Assembly: GCA_965153455.1 (NCBI GenBank)
Contig: OZ234494.1
Coordinates: 11,470,001 to 11,534,000, forward strand
Direction: 5' to 3'
DNA: 64,000 nt
Source: Sphagnum compactum
Taxonomy: Eukaryota > Bryophyta > Sphagnopsida > Sphagnales
Position 1 is the first letter of the stretch, and the number at the start of each line of letters is the position of its first letter. Position numbers and translations under genes: made by a program. Positions 20,600 through 33,053 of this stretch are shown piece by piece. Below the pieces are notes generated by a model. It had not been told where the DNA came from. It saw only the letters and a program-made list of their open reading frames with translations, and searched no databases.

Positions 20600-23500
20600 A
20601 GTATTCTAAATATCTTGACATCCAATACACTGCAATGAAATCACCCCAAAATCCACCATTAATTGTAGATATTGACATTTTTTGTACATAGGTTTGTTCA
20701 TAGTTGTTTGTCCATGATGTAGATCATGTAGGAATTTGTAACTTAATTCAAATGTACAACATTCTAATCCTTCCAGTGTTCCAAATGTTAAACATTGTTG
20801 TAAATGAGCCATACTATTTTTGTGGAGCTTTTTTGAATTTTATTGCATATTTTAGGAAATATATTATTGCATCAAAAAGACCAATGGCATGATGGAAGTT
20901 GGTAATTCTTTGCAAGTCAATTTTACTTTTTTTTTAATCAATATCCATTTATTATAACAAGATGGTTTAGGGGGAGGGGGGGGGGGGGGTGTGGTTAGTT
21001 TCAAATTAATTTATGTTATTTATATGTAGTATATATATAATTATAATTGTAATTATAATTATTGATTCACTTGAAATTTTGATGTAAGAAAAGATTAATT
21101 TTAGGTATTAATATTGGTTATTATTATTCTGTTGTCACAAGTTGGCTTTTTTATTTTTTATTTATCTATTTATTTCCCATTATTTTCTTTGTAATTTATT
21201 CATAATTTTTTTAATTTACAATTTAAATTTCATTAATATATAAAATCTTATTTATTCACTTGAAGTTTTAAGCAAGATATAGTTCTTTATATTCTATTTA
21301 CAAGTTATTTAGTTAGCTTTATGTTATCAATTTTTTTTAATCAATATACTTTTAATTCACTATTGATTTCTTTTTTGGTTTTTTAATATTTCACAAACAT
21401 TTATAATTTTGATTTTACTCATATGGAAAGTTCAATGTAAGGAATGAATATTTTAATTATTAATATTTAGTTATTTTATTTTATTTTCATAATTTGACTA
21501 TTTTTATTTTTTCATTATTTATTTTCTAATTTATTGCTAATCAATTTTCCTTTTTTTCCAATATATATATATAATGCACTTGCAATTTTTAAATAAGAAG
21601 AGTCTTTATATTTTATTTAAAAATTATTTAATTGTTTTTTTATAATGTATCTAAACTATATTTTTTAATTCACTATTGGACTTTTAAAAAGTGGTTTATT
21701 ATTGATCTTTCACAATACATGGTCCTTATTTGCACTTCACACAATATATTATTATTATTTTATTTCTATACTTGACCTTTTTGTTAAGGTATAAGAATTA
21801 AATAAAACTTGGGATTGCGATTAGTTGAAAATCAAAAACCAATAAACCTATCCATTCACCCCTGGCGAGAAAAAAAATCCCCATTATTCAAATTGTATTT
21901 TTGTAACCCAAAATTAAACCCCCAAAAAAACAGGGTTACCAAAATCCAACATCCTTTATACCAAAAACCCACAACATCAAATTGTTTTCATTTACATAGA
22001 ATGTACATGAGTTGAAAATTCGTTCTAAAAACAAATGCCAAAAACCATTGATTCAAAATTGTTATTTTATATGTAAAGTGATGTCTTCGAAACCTTAATG
22101 CACATATAAACAATATCTACTTGTCCGGATTTTTTATTTTTTGATTTGCTTTTATGGATGAATAACCAACAAACTCTCTTGTAGGATTTAAGACAAAACG
22201 ACCCTTGTGTTACTTATCCTTGAAAAGATGAAGAAAAAACCCTTGCTTGGTTTCTAAATGTTCACAATTCACAAGCTTGTGTCTCAACAAAGATTTGATC
22301 GAAGGATCACATAGCACATAATCATATGCATTGCCATTTTCTTACTTTATTTTGCATGAAATTCGAACTTGAATTTCAAGGTGAACTATGCTCTTACAAC
22401 TATAACAATAGAAACTACTATTATGATTGATTAAAGAAGGCATGTGACATTTTGTGCATATGTTTTCAAAGTAGGACGTTCTGATAGCAATCACCAACTT
22501 CGTGACAACCTACAAACCATAAACCACACAAATGATAAACAATGCAATCTAACTAAATATTACTTAATTACAGTCAAAGAAATTTTCACCAAAGATTGTT
22601 TCATTCTACTTAAGCTAATTTTCTTAGAAGAGTGAAGCTTCACTCATGCAACATACTATCAACTGCGTCAAAAGGCCTCACATTCATGTAGAAACCCACA
22701 AGTTTTTGGTGTGTCTTACATTATGCTATCTTGGCCTCTAAATAAATATGGGTGTTGAAATCCCAAATTGAAATCCACGTGGCCAAATACCAAGACAAAA
22801 CCTTGGAGGTTTCAAGAATAAAAACATAAGCATAAAGAGCATGTTTAGGGTTTAGGGTTTGCTTACAATGCACAAATACAAATATAATCCAAATTAGAAT
22901 CATTTATGTACTACATGCAATAACATGGACAATTTAAGAAAAGAACAAAACAAAATTTACACCCATACCTCAAAATTTAAGGCAAAGTCTTGCCTTTTAG
23001 TTTTTTTGTTGTTCATTTTATTTAACAAATACCACACTTCCGATATTCTTGACTAAAAGTGTTGCAAGTCTACCAGTGCTATACATGTTCACCAACTACA
23101 CATACTATGAATAAAATTCAGGGTAAAAAAATAATGCTTGTGTGTCATTTGCTTTTAACCCATTGGCCACAACGAAGATAAAGGTTTTGGCAAACTTGCC
23201 ATATATCCTCATGACAACCATTTCTAGGGTTCCGAGTTGTTTCAAATTTGACCTTTGTATGAAATTATGGATGATATGATGGCAACAAAGCACAAACTTA
23301 TGGTGAATGGATCAATTGGTTCTATTAAGTTGTTCCCCCAACTTTCAACACAAAGTCCCAATCCCCTTTTTCAAATTTATTTCAAAAGGTAACACTAAAA
23401 TTTGTAACCCGTATGTACAAACCAACTGACAAGGTGATTATAAAATACCTTAATGCATCAATAAGATCACAATGTATATATTTAAAGTCATTGTTAGCAA

Positions 23501-25700
23501 CATTATAAGATTAATTACTAACTATGTGCCTTTCAAATATGGCACCCAACATCCTTTACTGCATGTTAGTTATCCCCACAACAAACACCTGTGTTGTTAT
23601 TTATTTTATAGCCATGAATGAGCTCAACCATAAACTTCAAAAGAAAAACCAAACATTGAAACTTAATTACAAAACTAATAGAAATTGCTTACTATCTACC
23701 CAAAAATTGAATATGGCCAAAGGAGCAAAAAAAAACTAAAAGATGAAAACTAAACATGAGTTAAATATTAAAAGTTTGAAACACCTTAAATCTGATCTTG
23801 AAACTTCTACAAACCAATAAAAAATTTTGTTATTAAAACAACAAGGCAAAAAACCCCTCAAAACATCAAAAGAAAAAAATAAAAATAAATACAAAAGTTT
23901 GATTGCCAAGACAAAGAACCAAACCCTAAGTACAACTCCAACACATCTCTAGTTTTTTAAATCTACATGATAAAGTCTACATACCTTTTGTAAGTCAATT
24001 AACCTAACTACATGCATATGGAAAAATTGACTTAATTATCATTTTTAGTTATGTAACTTCTTATTTAATCAAAGAAGAGACTCCATGTGGATATAAAGAA
24101 CCCATACACAACACTTGTTCACTTTTGACACCACCTTCTTTTACCCCTTCCTCCCACATATAAAATACCCATACTCAACAATCGAAGTGTTCACAAAGCA
24201 AGAGCACCATTAGGGAAATGAAAAAGGAGAAATACTTAGCCATGATCATTTTTCAAATACAATTTTGGAATTTCATATGATAAAGTTATTCAAAACATCC
24301 TACATGAAGTAGTGTCAAAGGCTAGTTATTTTACTCTAAGAGAGAAAACAATTGACACCCATCTGAGAATTAGACATTTTTGCTTTGAGATGTTGAACAT
24401 CTACCAATAGCTCTACTCTTTTTTGAAACACTCTGAATAAACTTGTCTCTTGCATGCAATCAACACAATTACTTACAAAACCTCAAATCCAAAGAAAAGT
24501 AATCTCCAATGTCTTTAATTATTTGAAAAAAAATGACCAACCCATCCTCGAGGCCTATCCTCTCTCGGCTTCCCCTCTCCCCCACAACCACCGCAAATGA
24601 ACACCCTCCCAACCTAACCCACCCACTTCTTGCACTAACCCACTCACACCCTAAACCAAACCACTTATATAATATAGATTCAATGGTAAGAAAAAACTCA
24701 GCTCATCGTGTGTGAAACCAAAAAATATAAGGCCAAACCTAAAAAAAAATGTCATTGAAAAAAACTTCTCTCATTCAATGTGAAACCAAACAACATAAGG
24801 CAAACAAAACCTCCTCCAAAAAAAATCGATGCGAAAGTAAGTGCCTATCCCCTGCAAGGGTAGGCCCTAACATAGATGAGTACTTTGCATACTTAAAAAT
24901 TAGTCCTTAATTATTGTTGAAATTCTGGAAAACTAAAAATTGAAACTATCAAACCTTTTCTTTAAAATAAACAAATTATTCGGTCAAAGAAGTGTTGATT
25001 ATCTGTTGTAAAAGTATAGTAATTTTTTATTTTAATTCAATACAAGCATGCTTCTGGATTCATGATTTTTTTCACAAAAAAAATGTCTTTATTTAAATTA
25101 GCTAGGATAAATAATAGTTTTTAATAAAAAAAAAAGGACTGAAGTCTCAACAAAAGAGCACACTTGAAAGGGCAAAATGCACAATGGGGAGACCTAAGGG
25201 AAGAAATTAAAAAACCTAAGACCTAAACCCATCATCAATAGCACGAAACAAGTCGTGCAAAGACATGAACAAAATACCTGAAAGGAACAACAAGCCTACA
25301 AGAGGCTCTTTTTGTTGTCACAGTTGCTTGTCACAAGATAATGACGATCACAACTACCCATCACAAGATAATGACGGTCTGAACTCTTTGAAGAGCCAAA
25401 AATGTTCAATATCAACTTCCTACCAAGTTACTTAAGTTACTTTTATCAAGTTATAGTTATTTGAGATACACCCTTTGTCTATAAAATGAATGTAAAATTT
25501 AAAAAAATAGAGACTTTCAAAGTCCTTGCTGATCATATCATGTTAGAATTATCATTCCCTTGGCAGATGTAAACATTCAAATATTTTTATTGCTAGAGGG
25601 ATGAAAAACCATTGAGGGTGTTGATTGCAGTAATTACTTGCTTGAAAAAAAATGTATGACAAGTAGGTAGGATATTTTTTTTAATTAATACATTTCTACT
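20600..25700. other. Gene-free AT-rich block
   Basis: No frame resembles a known protein. It contains a poly-G run at about 20970-20988, many A/T homopolymers and short AT microsatellites (about 21560-21575). The Pro/Thr-rich frame at 24533-24715 is compositional. It is probably old transposon sequence. Confidence 0.4.
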
Positions 25701-26184
25701 TTCTTAGCAGGTCTATAGCCACAGGTGGCTAAATCTACTCGAGGAATGATTGCCACAAAATTGAAAAAAACAACAAAAAAACAAAAACAAAACTGCACTA
25801 TCTATGTGCTACATGGAAGAATCAATGGTCTAAATATGGTGATATCAACTCTTTTTCTCTTTTTTTTTCTCTCAAAATATGGCGAATTTTGGGGATTTTT
25901 GGGAAATCTGGGATATGTGAGTTCTGTCTGGGGTCCATTCTTCCTCAGACAGACTTGAATCCCACCCACCACCTGCCCCGTCCAAGCAAAATCCACGTCG
26001 CTGTGATGAGATTGCACTAGGTCGGCATGGGAGCACGCAATGCTCGGCAACTACAACTGTGGTTGGAAGGAAACTCAGACTAGCCAAATATAGGCACATA
26101 AGAGAGAAGTTATTTTGCTTGTGAGAGAGAAGCGAGAGGACCCATCTCCAGGAATTCTCGTCAGCCGCATTTGCTCGTCTCGTC

Positions 26185-26192
26185 TAGGGTTT
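26185..26192 (-). promoter_or_regulatory. Telo-box-like motif, nodulin-related gene
   Basis: TAGGGTTT (AAACCCTA on the minus strand) 63 bp upstream of the ATG at 26255. It is the plant telo-box core often found near transcription starts of growth genes; similar motifs precede three other genes here. Confidence 0.35.
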
Positions 26193-26254
26193 TGTGCACG
26201 TCCTCCTTTGTTGTTGTTGTTGTTGTTGTGTTTCTTTTTTGTTGTTTTTCTAAC

Positions 26255-28001
26255 ATGGACTTCTTGAAGGAGGCGGCCAAGCTTGCGCAACAGCATAGCA
26301 AGCCTCAAGGAGATGGTGGCGACTATGACGGAGCTCTCCCACACCCCCACACAACGATGTTCTCCCAGCATGCCACCACCGTCTCGCATGCTGGAGGACC
26401 GGGTGGTGCCGCCGAGCACAACAAGCCGAGCACGACTGAACTCTACAGTAGTGCGCAGGTCTTTGCCCCTACACTCCTTCAGCTTGCCTTTTCTTGTCTT
26501 TTTCTACTCCATTTGTGATTACTGCATGGCAATGTTGTTGTTGTTTGGAGTTTTGTCCTCCTCTGCTTCTCACTCCCTTGGTAATGAGATCTCTTGTCTC
26601 TACTTCCCTTGTGTCTGTGTGACCAACATCTAGGTCCACTGTCGGGCCAGCAATGCTTCTAGAGTCAAGCAGAAGTGGGAAGAGATGGAAATCCTTCCAG
26701 TGGTTTGCAAGAGAATCCGAATCCTACTGCAGCATCTGCATCTTCAGATCATGCAACAAGATCAAATTGTTGTCTTCAGATGCAATAAACATGTCTGTAA
26801 TAAGAATGTTGCTGGAATCTGGGATCGTATTGCAGCCCTGCATCTTCAAGAATATACTTCAAATACTCACCCACACATATCAGAGTAGTAGCTTTCATCT
26901 CAGATAGCAGTATGCATGTGCTGCTGCTCATGTTCAGGATACAGGGACAGGATTTTACAAATCTCTTTGATCTTCGTACCTGCAGGTCATCTATCAGGCG
27001 GCAGCAGGGAGAGGGAAGCAAGGGGGGATTGATGAAGGAAAAGTTGCTGGTAAGTGTCTGAGTTCCTGCTTGAAAGCGGATTGCCTCTCCAGTACTAGCC
27101 AACATCATGACTTGAGTCTTCCTGATGCTTGCAGAGATGCAACCCAAACTTGAGATTTTGTAAGATGGCTTGCTCAGATTTTGGGCTACTCCCATTGTCG
27201 GGAGCTGATGGAGTCAGTGGGGAATTATGGCAGCTCATCACTGCTGTTTGTGATCAAAGATTTGGACTGGATATAAAACAAACTGTTAATCTGCAAAAGA
27301 TTTGTTTAACACTGGCAGGCGCAGCAGAGAGCTTGCTGGAGGGTTTGTCTTCTTATGGCGGTTTAGACAAGTCTCCATATGGAAATTACATAGGAAAGGC
27401 AGAAACCTACTTACATGGCTATGCCCAGAAGCATGGAGGAGGTCAGGCTGCACCTTTGACCTCAACACCAGGTGCTGCAATGCAGGAACCGACTTTCCCG
27501 GATCAGCATCGTGTTCCTCAAGCTTCAGTCCATGCAGCTGGAGCTGGAGCTTACACAAACCAAGCTCCATCTTATTCCAGTGAAGCTGGAGGTTATGGAC
27601 AGCAAGGCCCGTCTTATCCTGGTGAAGCTGGAGGTTATGGACAGCAAGGCCCATCTTATCCTGGTGAAGCTGGAGGTTATGGACAGCAAGGCCCGTCTTA
27701 TCCTGGTGAAGCTGGAGGTTATGGACACCAAGGCCCGTCTTATCCTGGTGAAGCTGGAGGTTATGGACACCAAGGCCCGTCTTATCCTGGTGAAGCTGGA
27801 GGTTATGGACACCAAGGCCCATCTTATCCTGGTGAAGCTGGAGGTTATGCAAACCAAGGTCCATCTTATTCAGGCGACCCTGGATCTAACTATACACCAC
27901 AGGGCTCATATGCATCTGAAGGAAGACCTCATGGATATCAAGGTCCAGCGCACAGAGGTGAAGAGGCTCCAGGACATAAGAAGCCATCTTGGTATGAGTA
28001 A
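26255..28001 (+). CDS. Nodulin-related protein with 14-residue repeat tail
   Basis: Resembles Arabidopsis nodulin-related proteins (NRP1, At2g03440), small proteins linked to heat/ABA responses with no known enzyme activity. Exons 26255-26458, 26986-27049 and 27319-28001 give 316 residues with consistent phases and GT-AG introns. The N-terminus is MDFLKEAAKLAQQHS; a Pro/His-rich linker ends KPSTTELYSSAQ; the core VIYQAAAGRGKQG..DEGKVAGAAESLLEGLSSYG and YIGKAETYLHGYAQKHGG aligns with the ELMASAK...KVAGA..ILDA...YLEKAEKYL core of NRP1. The unusual part is the C-terminal half: about seven tandem copies of GPSYPGEAGGYGQQ (42 bp, about 27565-27893), Gln changing to His in later copies, ending with a basic tail. 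The Arabidopsis protein as I recall it lacks this tail. Confidence 0.85.
27541..27893 (+). repeat. In-frame 42-bp coding minisatellite
   Basis: Near-identical 42-bp units TCTTATCCTGGTGAAGCTGG plus AGGTTATGGACARCAAGGCC(C). Three units read GYGQQ, the next three GYGHQ, the last GYANQ. Because 42 is a multiple of three all six frames stay open, which creates long false frames on both strands. Confidence 0.93.
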
Positions 28002-28009
28002 GGTGGTTT

Positions 28010-29700
28010 TCTTTGCCTCACACAAGACCATCAGCACCTGCATTTTCAGTTGAATCTTGTTGTCACAACTTAGATGCTCTCAGAATATCGTCCCTCCTTG
28101 CTGTTGAATCTCAACAAGGAATGTGTGCATGATGTGAGTACACATTCTGCAGTGTAAAGATCATCACCTGGTGATTCAAAGACGCAGGTGAATTCCTGAG
28201 TTCTTTAGCACCACAAAGATGCAAACTTGAGGCAACATACACTGGTGATCTCTTGTCTACCAATGATAATCGAACCTTTGGTTTTGTACACAATTGCACC
28301 CATTTCTATGTTCAAGTTTTCCTCCTCGAAGGTGCAGATCATCATGCACAATGAGGCCAAACTATTCAGTTTCTTGTTTCCCTGCAGAGTACAAAAAGCA
28401 TCCATAAAGAGATTTGATCCTAATTGTACAGATGTATGATCCAGTTGCATTTGCATCAATTTTGTCAGATTTCCTGAGTCTCTCAACTGATATCCACAGC
28501 CACATGCACAATATTGTTCCCAACATGATGGATGCCCCATAATATCTTCAGTAATACCAAGCATTCCTCAAGAAAGTCAACATGGAAAAAATGGAAATAT
28601 GAACCCATCATATCTTCTTGATATTTCAAAATCTGGCAATAGAACAACAATCATTAAAAAGAAGACTTTAGAGAGCAAGACAGGTGGTTTTGATGACAGT
28701 GACCCACATTTTCACAGACCTTCAAGAGGAACAGCCATTGGAGCTTTACAATGCATTGGATATACCCAATCCAGATTGACCATTCTGTTGTCTTTTGCAC
28801 CGTTGATTGCAAGGAGCAACTTCTTTTGCAACTCATATAGATGTTTGAACCAAATTGTATGGAGAATCACTTTGAACTGTGAGAATCAATGCTTTTAAGT
28901 CAACCTGACTAGAATTGAGAGATGACCCAAATAGAAAAACAATCCAATAATGTCACACACATGTTCAACAGCAACAGGTATGGTATTGCCCTATGTAAAG
29001 AAGAAGAGAGGAGAGAAACCAAACAGTGAACATTAAGAGCATGATCTTTGCAGAGCCCTTTGTACACATTTAAGAGCATGACTCTGCATCCCGACAGTTA
29101 AATGTATTCAAAGACACTGAATTAATGGATTGACAAAATTGCATCCATTCACATTCACAAACTTGAAAACCATCTGCACTTCTTCCACTCAACTGTAGCT
29201 CACAAATTGGTGTATCTTTGACAAAAATTTACTGGTATGCAGGAAAACTCCCCATTCCCCCTAAGACAAGTGACTTGATGGGGAAAATACACCCATTGAA
29301 AGTCAGCAACTTGTGAAGAATGCTCTGGTGTCCTTCTGCTCAATAATACTAGCTGATCTGACTGATAAGTCAGATGCACTTCAAGAAATCAAGATAAACA
29401 ATTGGGCAACAGCAGCCTCATAATGCCATACCCTATTTGCAAGCAACCTGCTGAATCTCTGTATATTCATCAATGTGGTTATCTCAAGCTCTACAGAAAA
29501 CTGCACATATGAAACACCTCCTCAAAGAAGATGGAAATGGACTCAATGTTAACAGGCTGTCAAATTTTACAGCTTCCAGTTACAGTCCACTGACAATCTT
29601 CATGTGTTGGTAAATGATCTGCAAAAGAAAAAGAGAACAAAACCTGTAATTGCCACTACCAGCTACCATCCTGTACCATGCAAGGTCTGAACCTTTTTGG
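28010..29700. other. Convergent 3' flanks, no recognised gene
   Basis: Lies between the 3' ends of the nodulin-related gene (+) and the proteasome gene (-). A minus-strand frame at 28205-28564 is open for 119 codons and Cys-rich (YCACGCGYQL), but I could not place it in a family or find consistent splice partners. Confidence 0.4.
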
Positions 29701-29708
29701 CAATGGCT

Positions 29709-30458
29709 TTACGATTCCTCCGTTGGCTGAGTGATTCCCAGAGTTAGAAGCATCTTGTTCAAATCATCAGCAGAGAAGACCTGGTACTTGACTTCTCCCT
29801 GCGCAGTTAGACTGACCTCAGCAAGCTCCAGTTTCTCTGCAGAGAGAGTGGTGCTGTCCATGGTCTTACTCAGCACTTTCAGAGCCAGCTGAACTGCCTC
29901 TTCTCTAGTAATATCATCCTTGTAGTCCTGCTTCAACATCGATTGTGCTGCTTGGTTGTTTGCGCCTATTGCTCCTGCCTTCCAGCCTCCATAATTCCCA
30001 CTAGGATCACTCATGTAAAGCTGGAAACCAAAGTTGGAGTCGTGACCTGCGAAGAGGAACGACACTCCGAAAGGACGAAGACCTCCAAACTGAGTATAGC
30101 CTTGCTTAGTATCGCAAAGCGACTGAACCAGTTGTTCCACTGGCATGGGCTCCTGGTATGCTAGGGTATACCGTTGCGCTTGTAATCTGGCTGTATTGAT
30201 GAGAATGTTAGCATCCGCCATGATGCCCGCCACGGCGCACGCCAAATGATCATCGATTTTGTACATCTTCTCTGTGGACTTGGTGGTTGCTAAAAGCTTG
30301 GAGGTCACACGCTTCTCGGCAGCCAAAACCACTCCATCTTTGGCTAACACACCGATTGCTGCTCCCGCATTACTGATGGCTTCCATCGCATACTCTACCT
30401 GGTATAACCTCCCCTCCGGCGAGAAGATTGTCGTCCTGCTATCATAACGCCGAGACAT
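29709..30458 (-). CDS. PAC1: 20S proteasome alpha subunit C (PSMA4 type)
   Basis: Structural alpha-ring subunit of the 20S proteasome; helps gate substrate entry in cytosol and nucleus. Single intronless frame, 249 residues, about the family's length (250 in Arabidopsis). The start [20 protein letters not shown] holds the conserved alpha-subunit N-terminal signature ([18 protein letters not shown]). Other landmarks: [62 protein letters not shown] and [13 protein letters not shown]. The frame is open 160 codons upstream, but that part has no family resemblance and the ATG at 30458 begins the canonical N-terminus. No catalytic N-terminal Thr is expected for an alpha subunit. Telo-box motifs lie about 300 bp upstream. 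Confidence 0.98.
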   Translation of the reverse strand: MSRRYDSRTTIFSPEGRLYQVEYAMEAISNAGAAIGVLAKDGVVLAAEKRVTSKLLATTKSTEKMYKIDDHLACAVAGIMADANILINTARLQAQRYTLAYQEPMPVEQLVQSLCDTKQGYTQFGGLRPFGVSFLFAGHDSNFGFQLYMSDPSGNYGGWKAGAIGANNQAAQSMLKQDYKDDITREEAVQLALKVLSKTMDSTTLSAEKLELAEVSLTAQGEVKYQVFSADDLNKMLLTLGITQPTEES

Positions 30459-30744
30459 ATTCGCTCTAAAACAGACACGCGCACGCACACAATCCTCACT
30501 CACAAAACCCAAAAGAACAGAAAACCAAATCCTTGAACTAAAAACCACAACAAACCAAAAAAAAAACGACAACAGAGAAAAAATCCGGTCACACAGGAAA
30601 CAGGAAATGCAAGACAAGACAAGAGAACGCGAGATCAACGACAGTGAAGCAAGACTGGAGACACAAGATCGAAAGAGACACACGTTTGGTAAGAATGGAA
30701 ACCCTACAACGATAACGCACGATGAAACAGAAACAAACAGCATT

Positions 30745-30766
30745 TTAGGGTTAGGTTTAGGGTTAG
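30745..30766 (-). promoter_or_regulatory. Double telo-box upstream of PAC1
   Basis: TTAGGGTTAGGTTTAGGGTT reads on the minus strand as two AAACCCTAA-like motifs. It lies 287-308 bp upstream of the PAC1 start; another TTTAGGGTTGG follows at about 30831. Confidence 0.5.
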
Positions 30767-30915
30767 CTGTAAGACCGAACCTGGTGTCTTTAGGTTTGGA
30801 ATCCAGAATCAGGAAACGAACCTGGTGTAATTTAGGGTTGGAATCAAGAGTCTTTGATTTATAAGAATCTACTAGAGTTTTGTTGCAACCCAAAGACCTG
30901 CTTTTGATGATACCA

Positions 30916-31108
30916 TGATACCTTGGCCACTTTGACACTAATTATATTATTTTAAGAAATGTTGAAATATTCACCCCAAAAAAATTCCAAAAAACAGTTT
31001 TTGAAGGAAAATATTCAATCTTTAGGAATATTTCATTTTTTTGAAATGAAATTTTCCAAAGCTAATTAATTATTTGACAAACATGTGTTCGAAGTTGCCA
31101 AGGTACTA
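30916..31108. mobile_element. MITE, 193 bp
   Basis: Terminal inverted repeats: left TGATACCTTGGCCACTTTGA CAC (30916-30937), right GTGTTCGAAGTTGCCAAGGT ACTA (31085-31108), differing at a few positions. Internal sequence is AT-rich and non-coding. Related ends occur at 4275-4310 and 39363-39686. It starts about 460 bp upstream of the PAC1 start. Confidence 0.72.
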
Positions 31109-31119
31109 TTATATTATTT

Positions 31120-32880
31120 TTAGAAATATTCAAATATTCATAAACATATGAATATTTTTGGCATAAATTTAATTTTTCTTCGTTTTGTTGAATTTTTGAA
31201 AAAAATATTTATTACTTGTGTTGATTTATTATTATTATTATAAAATGTAGTTTCCGATTGTTGGGCTTGAACTGTAGACCTTAAAGTTTAAGAACTTAAG
31301 AAGTCAAGAATGAGGAAATCTAAACAGACTATATTGTCCCATAAACATAACAAGAATGTGTATATTATTTTTTATAATCATTTTTACTGAAAATTTAAAC
31401 ATTAGAAAATCAAGAATCAAAGCTTAAATTTAAAATATAATTAATTATTCAACAGTTTGTTGTCAGATTGGATAATGGACTACAATATTTTAGATGTGAT
31501 AAACATTAGGAAAGGTTCACATTTAGAATGTGGGTGGATTTATTTTTGGGGCTCTTGCCTTGGTAGGGCTAACACATGTATCAACACATATTTGTGTGAC
31601 ATTCAATGTTATATGGTAAAATCATTTATCAACAAACATGTATTTATCATCAATTTTTTAAAAATATGTTTTTTTCATTTCTTGATCAAATTGAGTAATT
31701 TTTGTGTCATTGGATGTGTAAATTAGAGGGTTACCAATGTTTTTTCAATATCAAAAGTCAAGGAACAACATCAAAAACACACACAAGGGATGAGTGAAAC
31801 TTTGTTTCAAACTTTTTGAAAAAATAGCTCTAGATCTCTTTCTAGTTCTAACCTCATTCATATATATATATATATATACATACAATTTTTTATTAATTTT
31901 TTAAATATAATATTTAAGTCTCTTTTAAATAATTTAAAACTTGATGGGTGCGCCAACTAGGATTACCCAAAAAAATTATATTTCAAAGACAAAAATCTAA
32001 CAATCCAAATCCTTAATCCGTTTTAATTCACCTATCACCAAGCACGAAACCCTCTTAACATCAAACACCCCATATTTTCTCTCATTCCTTTATTGAATTG
32101 AGTCATTTTTTGTGGCATTGGAAGCTTTAGGTGGAGGGTTACAAATGTTCTTTGACTTTCAAAGAATAACACATAAAGATTCGACCTCTTTTGACTTCAT
32201 AAGTGTTTGCTCATAAGCTTATTTGCCTTTTTTTCTTTTTTTTTTAAATTTATCTCAAATTTTGTTCAAGTTAGGGTAGATAGGTTGATGAATGAACATT
32301 TAAGAACTTGAAGAAGGTTGAACCTTTACACTTTTTTTCTTTTTTTCTTAAGCTCAAAAAAACATTTGTAACCCTCCACCTAATCCTTTCAAAATCACAA
32401 AAACTGCTCAATTTTATAAATGAATGTGCAAATTATGAGATATTTGGTGTAAGGGGGCTTAGTGTTCAATGATAAATGAATTAAAAACATATTAAAATTT
32501 TGAGCTTAAAACTTTTTGTCGTCGCACCTTTGCCTTTAAAATACAAAGAAGTTTTGTAAAACCTTAGTTGATGGATGCACTCATCTGGTTTGAAATCACT
32601 CGAAACAAACTCAAAATGACAAAAATATGAGGCTAGAAGTAGAAAGGGTCTAAAGCAATTTTTTTCAAAAAGTTCCAAGCAAACTATCTTTCATCCTTTC
32701 ATGTGTTCTCTACGTTATGTTTATGTTGCTCCTTTACTTCTTACACTCCAAGAACATTTGTAGTCCTTCAGTTTGCCCGTTCAATGACACAAAAATCGCT
32801 CAATTTGGTTAAGGAATGAGCAAAATATTGAAAAGTGTTCAGTGATAAATATACGTTGGATGATGAGCAATTCTACTAAG
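31120..32880. other. AT-rich intergenic, no gene seen
   Basis: Contains a TA microsatellite (31861-31878) and two diverged restatements of a segment with GTAACCCTCCAC / GGTTACAAATG near 32130-32160 and 32360-32385 (inverted relative to each other). No recognisable frame. Confidence 0.4.
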
Positions 32881-32911
32881 CTGTTTCTACGATGATATAG
32901 CAGCCGTTGAA

Positions 32912-32927
32912 ATTAGGGTTAGGGTTT
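32912..32927 (-). promoter_or_regulatory. Telo-box upstream of RPL7
   Basis: ATTAGGGTTAGGGTTT contains AAACCCTAA-type repeats on the minus strand, 127 bp before the RPL7 ATG. Telo-boxes are characteristic of plant ribosomal-protein promoters. Confidence 0.6.
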
Positions 32928-33053
32928 GAGGGATGCGATTTCTGTCCAAGGTGCAGAGAGTCTTGTTGCGCTTTGTTGTTGAGCCTTGTACCCCGTACGC
33001 GATTTTGTTGATGCGCGGGAGACTTTTACAGTACCTGTTGTTGTGCCACAACG

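Noticed and set aside
27286-27864. Long minus-strand frames (192 and 110 codons) over the nodulin-related gene
   Set aside because: They are antisense readings of the 42-bp repeat; a unit divisible by three keeps all frames open.
30459-30938. 160-codon N-terminal extension of PAC1
   Set aside because: The canonical alpha-subunit N-terminus starts at 30458 and the extension resembles no proteasome sequence.
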